From contig OX243811.1 in the NCBI GenBank assembly GCA_945859605.1, forward strand, positions 60,710,116-60,774,115: a stretch of 64,000 nt of DNA, in the 5' to 3' direction. Shown one piece after another: positions 11,210-21,499 of this stretch. The stretch's first letter is position 1. The number at the start of each line of letters is the position of its first letter. The position numbers were made by a program, and so were the translations under genes. The stretch is from Lumbricus rubellus. Its lineage: Eukaryota; Annelida; Clitellata; Crassiclitellata; Lumbricidae. The notes beneath the pieces were generated by a model. The model ran no database searches, was not told where the DNA came from, and saw only the letters and a program-made list of their open reading frames with translations.

Positions 11210-11640
11210 AAAGCGTTGTGCTTTTGCTTTGCTTTTGCTTTTGCTTTTAGACGCCGTTGGCTTGTGCTAGTTGTTTAGCTTGCTTTGCTTTTCATGCTTG
11301 GCTTTTGCTTCCGACCGGCGCTTCGCTTGCTTCGCTTGCATCGCTTGCTTCGCTTGCTTCGCTTGCTTGCTTCGCTTGCTTCGCTTGCATCGCTTGCATC
11401 GCTTGCTTCGCTTGCTTGCTTCGCTTGCTTCGCTTGCCTCGCTTGCTTGCTTCGCTTGCTTCGCTTGCCTCGCTTGCTTGCTTCGCTTGCTTCGCTTGCT
11501 TCGCTTGCCTCGCTCGCTTGCTTCGCTTGCTTCGCTTGCTTCGCTCGCATCATTTAGGCCTGCTTCGCTTGCTTCGCTTGCTTCGCTTGATTCGCTTGCG
11601 TCATTTAGGCCTGCTTCGCTTGCTTCGCCCCGCCCTTGTT
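11210..11640. repeat. GCTTCGCTT-rich tandem array
   Basis: Imperfect array of 9-14-bp units of the form CGCTTGCTT, with CATCGCTTG and CCTCGCTTG variants, covering about 420 bp. It opens long artefactual ORFs in several frames (Ala/Ser/Leu- or Lys/Arg-rich). The tract CATCATTTAGGCCTGCTTCG is duplicated near its end. A related array lies at 13,030-13,346. Confidence 0.85.
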
Positions 11641-11828
11641 CGGCTGTCGGCTTGCAGCGTTTGGTGTCGGCCTGCATCGGTTTGGCTGACATCGTGTGCT
11701 GCGCTCGTGTTCACCGGTCGCCTTGTTGTCATTCTACGTTTTACGCTTGTGGTTGTCACATGCTAGTTGTGTGTGTGAAGTGATTTCTGTCGGGTTTGTA
11801 TTGGTACTCATTATTTTTGGAGATCTAT

Positions 11829-12591
11829 GGTATGGGTCCAGTCAAAGAATCTAAGTGTAAAGACTGTGGAGTAAGATACACCGATGATAACGCGGCTGGC
11901 ACGCTTAGGAGTCATAGAAGTCGAAGGCATAAGAAATCGTCATGTCTGTGTGTCACGAAAAATCGTAAGGCCGATGCGGTTTCTCATACGGGCATAGAGC
12001 CACCGGTTGTTTGGTCTTCTAACGAAGCAGGTAGGCTACTTCGTCATTTAACAGGCCCTGGAACCACGATCCATTGCTGGGTGCAATGTTTAGCGATCGG
12101 CCATTGTCCATGACGTGTTGTTTACCGGAGATCCGCCGCAATCGGACGATGTTCTTCTGAGACATGATGCAGCGATCGCGGCAGTTGATTCGCCGTTGGC
12201 CGGTCCTACCTCAGTGATTCAACCAGCGACTGAGAGTGCAGAATGCGATGTTGGGACCGTTTTTGCCGGAGTAATTCGTCGAGCACGTCGGTTGGCGTTG
12301 TTAGCTTCTTCTAGGCGTCTAGTGTGGCAGTTAAGGGAGGAATTTCCTGAATGTCCTTCATGGATGATTGAAGCCGTGTCTCAGGGCTTCCATGGTAACC
12401 AACCTGTGTCTGTGCACAAAGTGGAACGGTTTATACCAGACATTATCGTGATCGATGATGATGATGATGTGGTTGTTGTTCCTCCTCCAGTGGTGGAAAA
12501 CCCAGTTCCTTCTCTGCCTTTAGTAGAGTTCGAACCCTTAGGCTTTGGGGATATGTTGGACCTTCCAATAGTTATTGACTTGGATGATTAA
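11829..12591 (+). pseudogene. Unassigned zinc-finger plus acidic-tail ORF, broken by one frameshift
   Basis: The first segment (ATG 11829, stop about 12,113) begins MGPVKESKCKDCGVRY and contains a possible C2H2 finger, CX2C...HX4H (CKDCG to HRSRRH). A second frame, open from about 12,094 to TAA at about 12,591, has a basic helical stretch (VIRRARRLALLASSRRLVWQ) and an acidic end with DDDDD and IVIDLDD. The overlap suggests one ORF split by a frameshift around 12,095-12,110. It lies between two GCTTCG-rich arrays and downstream of element E. It may be an accessory or gag-like ORF of a retroelement, but I do not recognise the family. Confidence 0.45.
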
Positions 12592-12795
12592 AGACAAGTA
12601 CCTTAATTAAGGGCTTTGTTATTTTGGTTAGTGTTGTCCAGCTTCGGACTTCCGTTTTTGTTAATTTGTTATGTACGGTTCAGGATTGCAAAGGACTTTT
12701 GATTGTCTCAGAGAAGACTCTCGTTAACGTTTTCAAGGACGAAGTGTAATTTGTTTGTTGGACTCCAGTTCTACGAGGAACTAATCTGCGATAAA

Positions 12796-12877
12796 GTTGC
12801 ATGACTTTGAAATTAATGTTGCATGACTTTGAAATTAATGTTGCATGACTTTGAAATTAATGTTGCATGACTTTGAA
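12796..12877 (+). repeat. 22-bp tandem repeat, about 3.7 copies
   Basis: Unit GTTGCATGACTTTGAAATTAAT repeated head to tail from about 12,796 and decaying at about 12,877. Non-coding. Confidence 0.85.
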
Positions 12878-13029
12878 TAGCATGACGTAGAAACTAGACA
12901 TGGGTTCTGTCATTTTTAGTCAATGGTGTCCGAAAGAGGACTTCCGGTTTCTTTTGGTGGCCCGGATTTGTAGCGGTTTTTGGTTGACGCTAGAGATAGT
13001 TTTATTATTTTTATTTTAGTTATTTTATT

Positions 13030-13346
13030 GTTTGCTATTAATAGCTGCTTCGCTTCGCTTGGCTTGCATCGCTTCGCTCGGCTTGCATCGCTTCGCTCGG
13101 CTTGCATCGCTTCGCTTGGCTTGCATCGCTTCGCTTGCTTCGCTTCGTTTGCATCGCTTCGCTTGCATCGCTTGGCTTGCTTCGCTCGGCTTGCGTCGCT
13201 TCGCTTGGCTTGCATCGCTTCGCTTGGCTTGCATCGCTTCGCTTGGCTTGCATCGCTTCGCTTGCATCGCTTCGCTTGCTTCGCTCGGCTTGCATCGCTT
13301 CGCTTGCATCGCTTCGCTTGCATCGCTTCGCTTGCATCGCTCGGCT
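13030..13346. repeat. GCTTCGCTTGGCTTGCATC tandem array
   Basis: Units of about 14 and 19 bp (CATCGCTTCGCTTGG and CTTGCATCGCTTCG) repeated about 20 times. Related to the array at 11,210-11,640. Directly followed by a TATA box. Confidence 0.85.
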
Positions 13347-13420
13347 TGGTATATAAGGTAGTAGCTGCAGTCAGTCAGCAGTCCAGTTCACCAGTGAGGT
13401 TGTCAGTTCGTCAGTAAGTC
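13347..13420 (+). promoter_or_regulatory. Probable promoter: TATA box and initiator-like CAGTCAGT region
   Basis: GTATATAAGG at about 13,348-13,357 is followed some 20-30 bp later by CAGTCAGTCAGCAGTCCAG, the arrangement seen in many LTR retroelement promoters. A candidate polyadenylation tract (CTGCTTTATTCTTG) lies at about 13,850. The surrounding 13.0-14.05 kb is therefore probably an LTR of element E or of the ZnF ORF element, but no partner LTR was found to fix its ends. Confidence 0.5.
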
Positions 13421-13599
13421 AGCCGAGAGTTCGTCAACACGCAGTTAGTGACGCAGTTCGCCAGTCAGTCAGCGTTGACGCAGTGACGCAGTAGAAGAGT
13501 GACGCGGTTCGCCAGAGTGACGCAGTTCGACCCGCAGTTCGTGAATCTGCCGAAGCAGAGAGTTCGCCGAGGTCGTCAGTCAGCAGTCGGCGGTCGTGC

Positions 13600-13775
13600 T
13601 TCCTCCGTCCGCATCCTCGTCGGCGGGCGTGCTTCCTCGGCGGCGGACGTGCTTCCTCCGTCCGCACTCTTGTCGGCGGACGAGCTTTTTCCGTCCGCAT
13701 CCTCGTCGGCGGACGTGCTTTCCCCGTCCGCATCCTCGTCGACGGACGTGCTTCCTCCGTCCGCATCCTCGATAG
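13600..13775. repeat. 33-bp tandem repeat, about 5 copies
   Basis: Unit CGTCCGCATCCTCGTCGGCG + GACGTGCTTCCTC repeated imperfectly about five times. The unit contains the inverted pair CGTCCGC/GCGGACG. The same DNA gives artefactual Arg/Pro- or Ala/Asp-rich ORFs. Confidence 0.85.
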
Positions 13776-14646
13776 TCCTCGCATACCCCTCCCTCTTCGA
13801 ACAGTTACAGTATTGTTGACGGTATGACGGTATTGCTGTACACATTGTGAACTGCTTTATTCTTGTCGAGGAAAACCGATGACAATTGGAGAAAACGTCT
13901 TGAATTCTTTCTTCAGTTACAGTCTCGGACAGACCGTCCGAGCCGGGTCCAGCGGGCATTGTCAAGGTTTCAGAGTGGGTCATCCTGGGTAACTAGTCGA
14001 CCCTGAACCTCGTCGCGGAGGGACCCTAGAAGTCTGGGGTGATCCGTAACAATATAAACTATTCTTGTATACATAAGTCTTGTTATACACACACAGAATC
14101 CAACATTTTACTTATGCGTATTTCGTAAGTAGGCCTATACTTTTTGTGGAATCCACTGGTTCTCATGAAAAAAAATCATAATTTCGAGGAGCATTCATAA
14201 TGTATTTTAAACCTAAATATATCATTTTGTGCAGAAATAAATGCTGACTCCATTGGTGTATTACAAGATATGATATCTCGAACCAAACCCAAAATCCAGG
14301 GGAGTGGTAACCACCCCCTCTTGGTAGTCAGTGTTACAAAAAAGCATGGTAGCCTGAGGGTTAAAGTGAGCGCACTACTGTAACACATAGGCTACACAAT
14401 AAACCGGGCTTTTGAATGTAGTGATACTTTCCTAAATTCCGGTATTAAAGTACTGATGCTGTTATTACTTCATGCCCATTGCTTATTGTTGTCTCTGGAG
14501 CTATCTGAAATAATTATTGATCTCGGCTCTTCCGATGCGAGGCAAGGCAAAGTCGCTGTTTGCAAGATGTAGACCTAACAAATGTTGGCCTCAAACGAAT
14601 TCAAGTTTACAGTTTATTATCATGAGACTTGTTGCATTTATTTACC
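13776..14646. other. Non-coding stretch with a 100-bp repeat copy
   Basis: No credible ORF. From about 14,347 to 14,455 there is a repeat beginning GGTAGCCTGAGGGTTAAAG and ending near TTCCGGTATTAA. It recurs in the same orientation at about 14,946-15,045 inside the coiled-coil pseudogene. Confidence 0.5.
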
Positions 14647-14945
14647 TGGACAGTTGTTGAGTTAACCATTGAATTTCATTCTTCACTTCTGTAGTCTTCT
14701 CTTGCATTTGTCGTCTGTTTTCGTGTAGTGATTTTTTTTATAGACGAATCGTAACTTTCAATGCGATTCTCCATGCGTGAAAGTTGAACTCTGGTTTCGT
14801 TGCTGGCTGATTGAAATAGGTTTTCGACTCCTCCAATTGAATGGTTCAAATATGTGTCATGACGTTCAACATTGTTCTCCAGACGTGAGATTTGAACTTT
14901 CTTATCGTTGCCCACTGTTTGACCTAGGCTTTCGAATTCTCCAAT

Positions 14946-15045
14946 TGGTAGCCTGAGGGTTAAAGTGAGCGCACTACACATAGGCTACACCATAATCCGG
15001 GCTTTTGAATGTAGTGATGCTTTCCTAAATTCCGGTACTAACCAA
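14946..15045 (+). repeat. Second copy of the 100-bp GGTAGCCTGAGGG repeat
   Basis: Copy of the repeat at 14,347-14,455, inserted into the coiled-coil pseudogene. The flanking ends TTGGTAG and CTAACCAAT suggest a small mobile repeat with short inverted ends. Confidence 0.5.
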
Positions 15046-15161
15046 TCTGTTTGAACTAGGCTTTCGAATTCTCCAGACGTGAGATCTGAAATTTTATGCT
15101 GTTGTTCACTGCTTGAACTTGGTCTTTGATTTCTCCAAAAGAGTTCCTCATATATTATGAG

Positions 15162-15597
15162 TAGGGCAGTCCCTAAATCACGAATTCACGGAAATCACGG
15201 AAACCGTGAATTTCATCGTTTGCCGTGAATTTCGCCGTTTGCCGTGAATTTTGCCTTTTGCCGTGATTTCCCGTGATTTTTCACATTGTCAGCACTTTTT
15301 TGTTAAAACACGTGAAAAATGGTCGCTAAACACGTCAAAAATGGCGCCGACAACCAAAAACAGCGCGAAACCATTAAATTAATTTAAGAATTTCTGTTTG
15401 GGGAGTGATCGAATGACGTCGCTGACAAGTGAAAACACATTTGTAGGCCTAAATACTCATATTTTAACGTGTTTTTACAAAAAAAGTGCTGAAAATGTGA
15501 AAAATCACGGAAAATCACGGTGCCGTGAATTTTTGGATTTTTGCAAAAGTATGCCGTGATTTTTTCACTTTTTGACCGTGATTTAGGGACTGCCCTA
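15162..15597. mobile_element. hAT-like MITE, 436 bp, with 8-bp target duplication
   Basis: Ends TAGGGCAGTCCCTAAATCAC and GTGATTTAGGGACTGCCCTA are perfect inverted repeats of 20 bp. The 8-mer ATTATGAG flanks both sides (15,154-15,161 and 15,598-15,605). Inside, AAATCACGG and CCGTGAATTT units are repeated near both ends. No ORF. The 8-bp duplication and TAGGG ends fit a non-autonomous hAT element. Confidence 0.85.
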
Positions 15598-16412
15598 ATT
15601 ATGAGTCATGAGTTAGGTCGCAATTTTCCTGACGTGAGATTTGAGTCTTTATTTCATTGTTGGCTGTTTGAACCTGGTTCTTGATTTCTCCTGTAAAGTT
15701 GTTCAAATATGTGTCTTGATTTTTTCAAGCGAATCTCTAGACGTGAGATTAGAGCTCTTGTATCGTTGCTCGCTGTTTGAACGAGGCTTTGCTAATTGAG
15801 TTGTTTAAATATGTGTCATGGCGTTCAACGCGGTTCTGCAGACGTGAGATTTGAATGTTTATTTCATTGCTCACTGTTCGAACTTGGTCTTTGATTTCTG
15901 CAACAGAGTTCCTCAAATATTAGGCCTATGTGTCATGAGTTTGGTCACGATTTTCCAGGCGTGAATTTTGAACTTTTATGGAATTGCTCGATGTTTCAGC
16001 TTGGCTTTTGATTTCTTCAATTGAGTTCTTTAAGTATGTGTCATCAGGGCCGTAGCAACGAAGAGCGTGGCCCACTCCGAACATATGTCCAGGGCGGCGG
16101 GTCCCTTACAATGCAGAAACTGGAATGCGGTATTTATTTTATACAATACACATTATTACACAGGGTTCGATAGTGTATGCCTATAATTATGTAGGCCTAT
16201 TTCCTATTAATTAAAAACTTGCAGAGAAAAATTGAAGTTTGAACATGACTCCATTTGGAGTCATTGGGACTCAGAGGTACCAAAAAATGTAGGCGTTACA
16301 TTTTTCGCTGTTTCTCTTTGGCCATTTGGACTTGCCAGCAAATACTAAAACCGTCTTTCCTACTAGTGAGAAATAACTTTTGATACAAATTTATTTTAAT
16401 TTTAATACATTA

Positions 16413-19400
16413 GGGGCAATTCCACGGTATTCGAAATGTTACGGACTCTACATTTCGGAGACTTTGAGTTCTTCATACAGAGAGATGATAATTGTTTAAA
16501 TTATTTGAATATTTTTTCCAGATGCCCCTTCAATCACAGATTAGTTTGATATTAGTTAGACTTTGCTGGCTGTTATGTATCATTTCTGGTGAATTAATAA
16601 GTTTGCGTTACGGACTCTACAGAAAAGTTCCCTGAATTTGTTTGATGACTGAACTGTCTTAATTTTCTGTGAAGTTATTATACACACAATAAAAAAAAAA
16701 CAATCTTAGAATTGCCAGCCATTTCGGCTGATAAGGCCATAATTGCATTTCTTTATCATGATAAGTAGGCCTACTGCTGTTGAGCACTCACTTAATGTAC
16801 ACACTATGCGTTACGGACTCTACGTTACGGACTCTACAGTAAGGTGGAGTGAATTGTTTTTAAATTTCAAAAAGCCCTGGTGCGGGAAAGTGGCATTATG
16901 ATCTAAGACGTTCATGTGAATTTAAAAAAAATTTTATCCCTTCTTTAAGAAGTGCCCCCAAAATATCATAAATTTGCCATAATTGTTTTTAAAAATCGAA
17001 TTTTTTTGTTTTTTCTCATAATTTTGTCAACCTCTTAACCATATTGCAAAGCAAGTTTTAGACTAAGAATAACGCTTTTAAAGAGAACACCTGTCGAAAC
17101 TCATTTTATTGCCATATTCAAGTGATTGCAGACGATAATAAAAAATCTACATTTACATTATTTTTGCCGAAATTTGTATAATGCTTAAATAATTGACATT
17201 ATGTTGCCATTTTCGGGCACTCTAAAAATGCTTAGGCCCTAAGTGTGAAAATGTTTATAGGCTACTTTCTCGAGTGTTTTAGTGTATAGTTTCAATTAAA
17301 ATGGTTGTGACTGAAATAAAATTTAAATTTAAATTAAAACCTAAATTTCAATTATCAAGATTTCTATTAAAATCTATAAAAAAAATAATTTCTCGATATT
17401 ATCTTATAAATGTTTGGTAAAAGTTACTCCGACTTCAAAGGAACCAAAGTTTGCAGCAAGTAGCAACCACGATCACTGTCGAAATTAACAAAATGCCATT
17501 TTCAGGCTGAGCTGGGCTCACAAGTAATGGTTCAAACTGTAAAATGTTACAATGGTCAGAGTCTACTCATAAGACTACTAATGTTGTGAAAATTGTATAC
17601 AAGTATCTATCATACTTCCTGAGATATTAGTGATCAAAAACGCCTCAGAATTAAGTCGTTCGCGAGCTGTCGCAACCCCCCCCCACTATAAAAATGGTCA
17701 TATCTCGAAGACCGTGCAACATTTTGAGCTAATATTTTGCATAGCTTCCTAAGATATGTTGGTTTACAAACTGGCAAAATTTTATCAAATTCTGAGATGG
17801 TGTGGTGGGGACCATTGGTTGATTTGACATGGAATGACCCTATAAGCTTATTGTCCACATTAATAGTTTTCACCAATTTTATCAATAATCAAGAAAAATT
17901 AAATAGCAAACTATTCATTTAAATGTACTAACCATGGACCATTTTTTAAAAAGCATTTATAAATCAATAAAATGCACTGAATAAATAATAAAACTCATAA
18001 ATATCTCGTGCTAAATGTTGATTAATGTGTATTAAACGTTAGCCAAAAAAATTCAAAATGGCTGAAAATTGTTGAAAAGTTCCATGCTATCTACATAGTA
18101 GCTTAGAGAGGGATGAATAAAGGGAGTCATTTTTAACAAGATATATAATATTATGTTTAAGGTTTAGCTTCCATGTATAATTTCTGACAATTGTAGCCAT
18201 TATCTCATCAAATGAATTAGGGGTCTGCGGGTATACCCGTACCCGCGGGTTTACCCGTACCCGACCCGTACCCGCGGGTCGGGTACGGGTCGGGTACGCA
18301 TTTTACGGGTCGGGTCGGGTACGGGTAGGGTCATCACGGGTACGGGTATACCCGGTTTGACCCGTCCCAACGAGAACTATTAGGGTTACATAATATTTCA
18401 GTGAGCTTTGCAATGCCAGAATAGTCACTCTGGTTACCTTGCAAATAATTATTCAACATAGGCCATACGTGCACATGAACTTAATATACTCATTCACATT
18501 TATACATGGACACATCATTATCATCATCGTGACCACCATCCGTTTCTGACCCAGACAGTTGAAAAACTATGGGTACGAATAAATGTTCCTCATTATTCTG
18601 TCGCTGTTGTTACTGTTGTCGCTGCTATTGCTACTATCACCACCCCCACTGCTGCCACTCTGCTGCTACAACAACAGCTGCTACTGCAAGCATCATCATC
18701 GTCGTCGTCATCATCATTGTCATTATCTTCATTAGTGCATCTGCTATCATAACTACATGCCGAGTTGCAAGTATATTTGCCACGTAGAAACTTGAGCCAT
18801 AATAATTATGAAGTCCGGTTTATGACGTGGCGGGTATGGTACGGGTACGGGTATACCCGCGGGTACGGGTCGGGTCGGGTAGCAATTTGGAGGACGGGTC
18901 GGGTACGGGTACGGGTAGCGATTCTGTGTACGGGTACGGGTCGGGTAGCAAAAATGCTGTACCCGCAGACCCCTAGTCCGTAACAGTTTTGTAGAGTCCG
19001 TAACACTTTTCAACTTAGCATAGAAATTTTTAAAGGAATATTAGGAAAACTAATTTATGCTTACTGAGTAGCCTACAATGGTGAATCAGAGGAATGGAGA
19101 TAACAAGTTTGCTGTTCAATTCTAAATGCGTGTAAAAGAAATTAGAAGCCCCAGAATGTTACGGACTCTACAAGTCATGTTTTGCTCAATAAAATCTGGA
19201 CACATGATGAGGTGAATTTTTGATCACAATGTATTTATCACTTACTCTCGCCATGGTCATGATGTCCAGCTAAAAATGTTTCATATTGGATCTACATTAA
19301 AAATTTAGCATTTAAAAATTGCATGTAGAGTCCGTAACGCAAAAAATGAAAGTTGGCACTTTGAAGCAAAGTAGACACAAAACGATGAGGGCAGAAAGAC

Positions 19401-19516
19401 AAATTCTTTTGGATTCTTATACAAGAACCATCTAGCTACAACAGAAATTAGTAACAACTTATAATTCGAATATTTTTCATTGACCCTTCATGGACCAAAA
19501 TACCGTGGAATGCCCC
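16413..19516. mobile_element. Harbinger-like TIR element with TTA duplication and repeated GTTACGGACTCTAC boxes
   Basis: Ends GGGGCAATTCCACGGTATT (16,413) and AATACCGTGGAATGCCCC (ending 19,516) are inverted repeats, with TTA on both flanks (16,410-16,412 and 19,517-19,519). The 14-mer GTTACGGACTCTAC occurs at 16,438, 16,607, 16,810, 16,824 (tandem) and 19,158. Its reverse complement occurs at 18,991 and 19,325, with a partial copy near 18,973. These subterminal boxes are likely transposase binding sites. No transposase is recognised; the largest ORFs are short. The superfamily is inferred only from the 3-bp TTA duplication. Confidence 0.6.
18218..18975. mobile_element. Nested GC-rich element with TAGGGGTCTGCGGGTA ends
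   Basis: Inverted ends TAGGGGTCTGCGGGTA and TACCCGCAGACCCCTA enclose arms made of repeated ACCCGTACCCG/CGGGTACGGGT units (18,220-18,365 and 18,827-18,970), strongly foldback-prone. The centre (about 18,570-18,770) is a trinucleotide-rich tract (CTGTTGTTACTG, ATCATCATCGTC). No ORF of note and no clear target duplication. The ends resemble those of hAT MITEs. Confidence 0.6.
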
Positions 19517-19715
19517 TTAGGGAAATAAAAACATGGATTGTGATGGGAAATGGTGCAAAACAAGAAATATCGAGTGGTATATCGAGTTTCTGATTGTATG
19601 GCCAGATGCGGATATTTTAGATCCAGAAAACGACGAACCATTATCGGGCATTGAAGACAGGGCAGCAGCCTCTAGCGAATATGATTTACCACATGCTGAC
19701 TTAGATGGCACCACA

Positions 19716-19881
19716 CACGGGCGCCGTTAGGCGTACGCACTTACGCAAGTGCGTTCAGCGCGGAAAGGCTAAAAAAAGCGTAACCACTTTTAACATCCAA
19801 AATTACCTCTATGCGTATACCCAAAATGGAGCAAAAGCTTATGCTGGTGATACCTCATAATCGCCAGTAGGCATATACGGT

Positions 19882-19932
<51 letters not shown>

Positions 19933-20044
19933 AGCTCGTATCGATCGCTGTTCGCTTCATATTATTTTGTGCAAGTTGTATTGTGCGTACGGAAAAAATC
20001 CTAGTGTATAATTGTGCGTACAGAAAAAATCCTGGCGGCGCCGC
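19716..20044. mobile_element. MULE-like MITE with 9-10-bp target duplication
   Basis: TGGCACCACA occurs at 19,706-19,715 and at 20,045-20,054, flanking 329 bp. The ends contain GGGCGCCGTTAGGCGTACGCAC on the left and, inverted on the right, GCGGCGCCGCCAGG with GTACGCAC further in. A 9-10-bp duplication is typical of Mutator-like elements. It contains a TA microsatellite and splits a piggyBac-like ORF. Confidence 0.65.
19880..19928. repeat. (TA)n microsatellite
   Basis: Uninterrupted TA dinucleotides, about 22 units, inside the MULE-like MITE. Confidence 0.95.
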
Positions 20045-20796
20045 TGGCACCACAATAATGCACATAGATAAAGATGACATTCTCGTAGCACAACTCTTTC
20101 CGAAGAGCCAAGTAAATGACTGGTCTCTGCAGAAACATCCCTCCTCAAGTTCTGAGAACAGACTCACTCACACATTTCAATAAGAAAAACTTTCTCCTCC
20201 GAGGCTATATGTGGTGTGCTTTTGAAATAAAAGCTCAGTGAATCTACAGACAACTAATCTCCATTGGAATATTTTCGGCTTTTCTTCCCACGAGCATTGA
20301 TTGAAGACTTGTGGAGCAATGCAATAAATTATGTTATGTTCGTTAGTGTAAAATATACATTTGTACATCCAATGAGTTTGTTGCTGAATCTGCTGATTGC
20401 AGAACTAACAACAGAGTCGGAGAACCATCAGACAGAACAAGAGGGTGATAGCTGCCAAACTCTCTTGGCGTTATGACAACGTTGGGCATACATTGTATCC
20501 CAGAATGGCATACTCTGAAACTAAGCAGAGATGTAAAATGTCATTATAGTTATGTACGCATGAAATACATGATGTGCCAGTGCCATATGTCTGTCACCAA
20601 AGATAAGAACAGTTTTTAGCATTTCACATTAATCCAGTGTAGACCCTGTTCACATATGAAATGTCTATCCGATACTGAAATAGGCCTATTTCCTAGCAAT
20701 GTTGGACTGAATTGGAGTGAGGTGAACTAGCTGTATGTACTATGTCATGTAACTGCAAGGTCCGAATCTACATCAAGTCAGTGCATTGTGATACTG

Positions 20797-21012
20797 GGGG
20801 ACACGGTGATGTAGTGGGTATGTTCGCAGTCTTGCAGCCGAAGGGTTGCAGATTCGAATCCACCTCAAACCGCTGCGTAGGGACCTTGAGCAAGTCCTTC
20901 ACTCACAATTGCGCAAGCGCTTTGGCGCGAAACTCCTAATTAGTGTCCGCGCTATAGTCGGGAGTGTTTCTGAGTAGCCACCTTGAAGGGGCTCTATAAC
21001 AAGTGCACATAC
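20797..21012 (+). mobile_element. tRNA-derived SINE, copy 1
   Basis: GGGGACACGGTGATGTAGTGG (box A-like GTAGTGGGTATG) and box B CAGATTCGAATCC are spaced as in a tRNA. They are followed by the family body (GGGACCTTGAGCAAGTCC, GCGCGAAACTCC, CCTTGAAGGGGCTCTATAAC) and the tail AAGTGCACATACATAC. Four copies are seen in the window (20.8, 23.2, 34.5 and 36.1 kb), all on the plus strand. Confidence 0.8.
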
Positions 21013-21499
21013 ATACTGGACAAGTTGCTCATCTACATGTACAGTTGTCTGTTCTGAGGAAGGCAACGATAAACCACCTCACTCATCTCATCCCCACAGT
21101 GTCATAACAACCAATACACTTGTCTTCGCGCAGAGAGTAGTCATCATGGTCGTCATCATCAATGAGCTGGTGTTCATGTTGAAATTGCCATGTTTCCATA
21201 TAGGCTACTTTTTAATTTCTTATCTGTTGTCACAATTTCTCATTAAATATTACTACTAACACAAACTACTTGCATTATTGTGGTAAATTTAAAAAATGAA
21301 GATTCTGTTTTATTCCGATTTTTGGGGTCCTCTGAATCCCGTTGACTCCAAATGGAGTCATGCCCAAATATGCACTTTTCAACAGTTCAAAAATAAAATT
21401 CCAAAAGGTATGTGTTCCGGTTTATAAAGCACCGGTAAGAATAGTTTACATAATTATCCAAAAAATTCCTAAAAACATTTATTTGGGACTCAAAGGGTT

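Larger units (their letters stand above)
14647..16045 (-). pseudogene. Tandem 36-residue coiled-coil repeat pseudogene (about 7 copies)
   Basis: Read on the minus strand, about seven degenerate copies of a 36-residue unit follow one another. They resemble EIKDQVRTVSNEINIQISRL + QNRVERHDTYLNNSI, with heptad-like spacing of hydrophobics and conserved ISRLEN and HDTYL. Copies lie near 16,030-15,930, 15,915-15,810, 15,800-15,710, 15,700-15,610, 15,150-15,050, 14,945-14,850 and 14,850-14,745. A MITE (15,162-15,597), a 100-bp repeat and several frameshifts break it. At 14,647 the frame ends next to GTAAAT, a possible splice donor. The parent protein is not recognised. It is probably an extended alpha-helical or coiled-coil protein. 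Confidence 0.6.
19533..20480 (+). pseudogene. piggyBac-like transposase N-terminal fragment
   Basis: An acidic leader (WPDADILDPENDEPLSGIED, from ATG 19,533) reads into GTT, is interrupted by a MITE at 19,716-20,044, and resumes as IMHIDKDDILVAQLFPKSQ. A second segment in another frame (20,264-20,476) has EYFRLFFPRALIEDLWSNAINY, which resembles the start of the piggyBac-type DDE domain (P..YF..FF...LI......N.Y). The catalytic core is not seen. I infer an old piggyBac-family transposase, in agreement with the TTAA-type right end at about 21,498. Confidence 0.45.
16200..21498 (+). mobile_element. Decayed piggyBac-like element, invaded by other elements
   Basis: The palindrome TGACTCCATTTGGAGTCA lies at 16,246-16,263 beside GGGACTCAGAGG, and its counterpart TGACTCCAAATGGAGTCA lies at 21,343-21,360 in inverted context. 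The right side ends TTTGGGACTCAAAGGGTTAA (TTAA about 21,495-21,498), typical of a piggyBac terminus. The left terminus is degraded. A piggyBac transposase-like fragment lies between (19,533-20,480). The interval also contains a Harbinger-like element, a hAT-like element, a MULE-like MITE and a SINE. Confidence 0.5.

Noticed and set aside
11257..11783. Long overlapping ORFs in the GCTTCG arrays (and 12,916-13,417)
   Set aside because: Low-complexity reading of a tandem repeat open in several frames on both strands; no start context or domain.
13600..13775. CRISPR-like array
   Set aside because: Units are contiguous 33-bp tandem copies without spacers, in a eukaryotic context.
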